Positions 33,158 through 33,246 of a DNA stretch of 33,246 nucleotides are shown here, piece by piece. Every line of letters starts with the position of its first letter. The stretch's first letter is position 1. Source of the DNA: Microcystis wesenbergii FACHB-1317 (GTDB taxonomy: Bacteria; Cyanobacteriota; Cyanobacteriia; Cyanobacteriales; Microcystaceae); the NCBI RefSeq assembly GCF_014696875.1, contig NZ_JACJQV010000199.1, forward strand, positions 1 to 33,246, read 5' to 3'. The position numbers were made by a program, and so were the translations under genes. A model generated the notes under the pieces. The model saw nothing but the letters and a program-made list of their open reading frames with translations. It did not search any database and had not been told where the DNA came from.

Positions 33158-33246
33158 ATGAAAGAGACAACCCCAGCCGCGATGCCCCCGTGCTTTGACC
33201 GATGGTGTCGGCGGTTTGACAATTGCTTCAAGAGCGAAGCGCAAAA
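33158..33246 (+). CDS. start of an ORF cut by the window edge (possible transposase)
   Basis: An ATG at 33158 opens a frame that is still open at the end of the window: MKETTPAAMPPCFDRWCRRF and onward. The Trp/Cys/Arg-rich start is like the N-termini of DDE transposases of the IS701 type, which would suit the mobile-element zone, but only 29 codons are visible. The AGCGATG context lacks a strong ribosome-binding site. Confidence 0.35.
   Translation, partial: MKETTPAAMPPCFDRWCRRFDNCFKSEAQ

Overview
The window reads as a chromosomal segment of a unicellular freshwater cyanobacterium, most probably Microcystis aeruginosa or a close relative. Seen directly: a phycobilisome core gene (apcF), the beta-carboxysome shell gene ccmP, a psb32-like photosystem II repair gene, many GCGATCGC (HIP1-type) sites, and many short dispersed and tandem repeats. 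The species is inferred from gene content, repeat density and IS types; no search was run.

Layout. 0.3-2.2 kb: a divergent glycosyltransferase-like / sulfotransferase pair. 2.3-4.4 kb: a 71-residue cysteine-containing protein, an alpha/beta hydrolase and a membrane-anchored Asn/Pro-rich protein. 4.4-5.4 kb: no gene, but a 14-bp tandem repeat, a C/G hairpin repeat and an apparently ORF-less group II intron on the minus strand. 5.5-9.7 kb: adenosine-deaminase-family enzyme, MAPEG protein, SLOG-like protein, GNAT protein overlapping ruvX, and a small DUF2281-like protein. 9.8-13.8 kb (minus): apcF, proB, recJ. 13.8-17.0 kb (minus): two overlapping secreted-protein genes and a hybrid histidine kinase. 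17.1-20.9 kb: psb32-like gene, a membrane protein, a transglutaminase-fold protein and an NTF2-like exported protein, separated by MITE-like repeats. 21.0-25.1 kb: murG, a Uma2 endonuclease-like gene, a fructosamine-kinase-family gene and an M16 peptidase. 25.2-25.6 kb: G-rich and C-rich tandem repeats, then a structured RNA that fits 6S RNA. 25.7-27.4 kb: type II NADH dehydrogenase and a small protein. 27.5-30.9 kb: a nested MITE, ccmP divergent from glk, glk overlapping an acyl-CoA-dehydrogenase-like gene, and tRNA-Gly(CCC). 30.9 kb to the end: a mobile-element zone with a second MITE copy, an ISL3-type transposase remnant cut by an IS5-type element, a broken plus-strand gene, and the start of a further ORF.

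Most genes are housekeeping or photosynthesis related and stand as single genes or overlapping pairs; no defence island, CRISPR array or biosynthetic cluster was seen. The parts that deserve a second look are the ORF-less group II intron sitting in a dispersed hairpin repeat, the 6S RNA candidate, enzyme homologues with changed active-site positions (deaminase, transglutaminase-like, acyl-CoA-dehydrogenase-like, IS5 transposase), and the layered small repeats.
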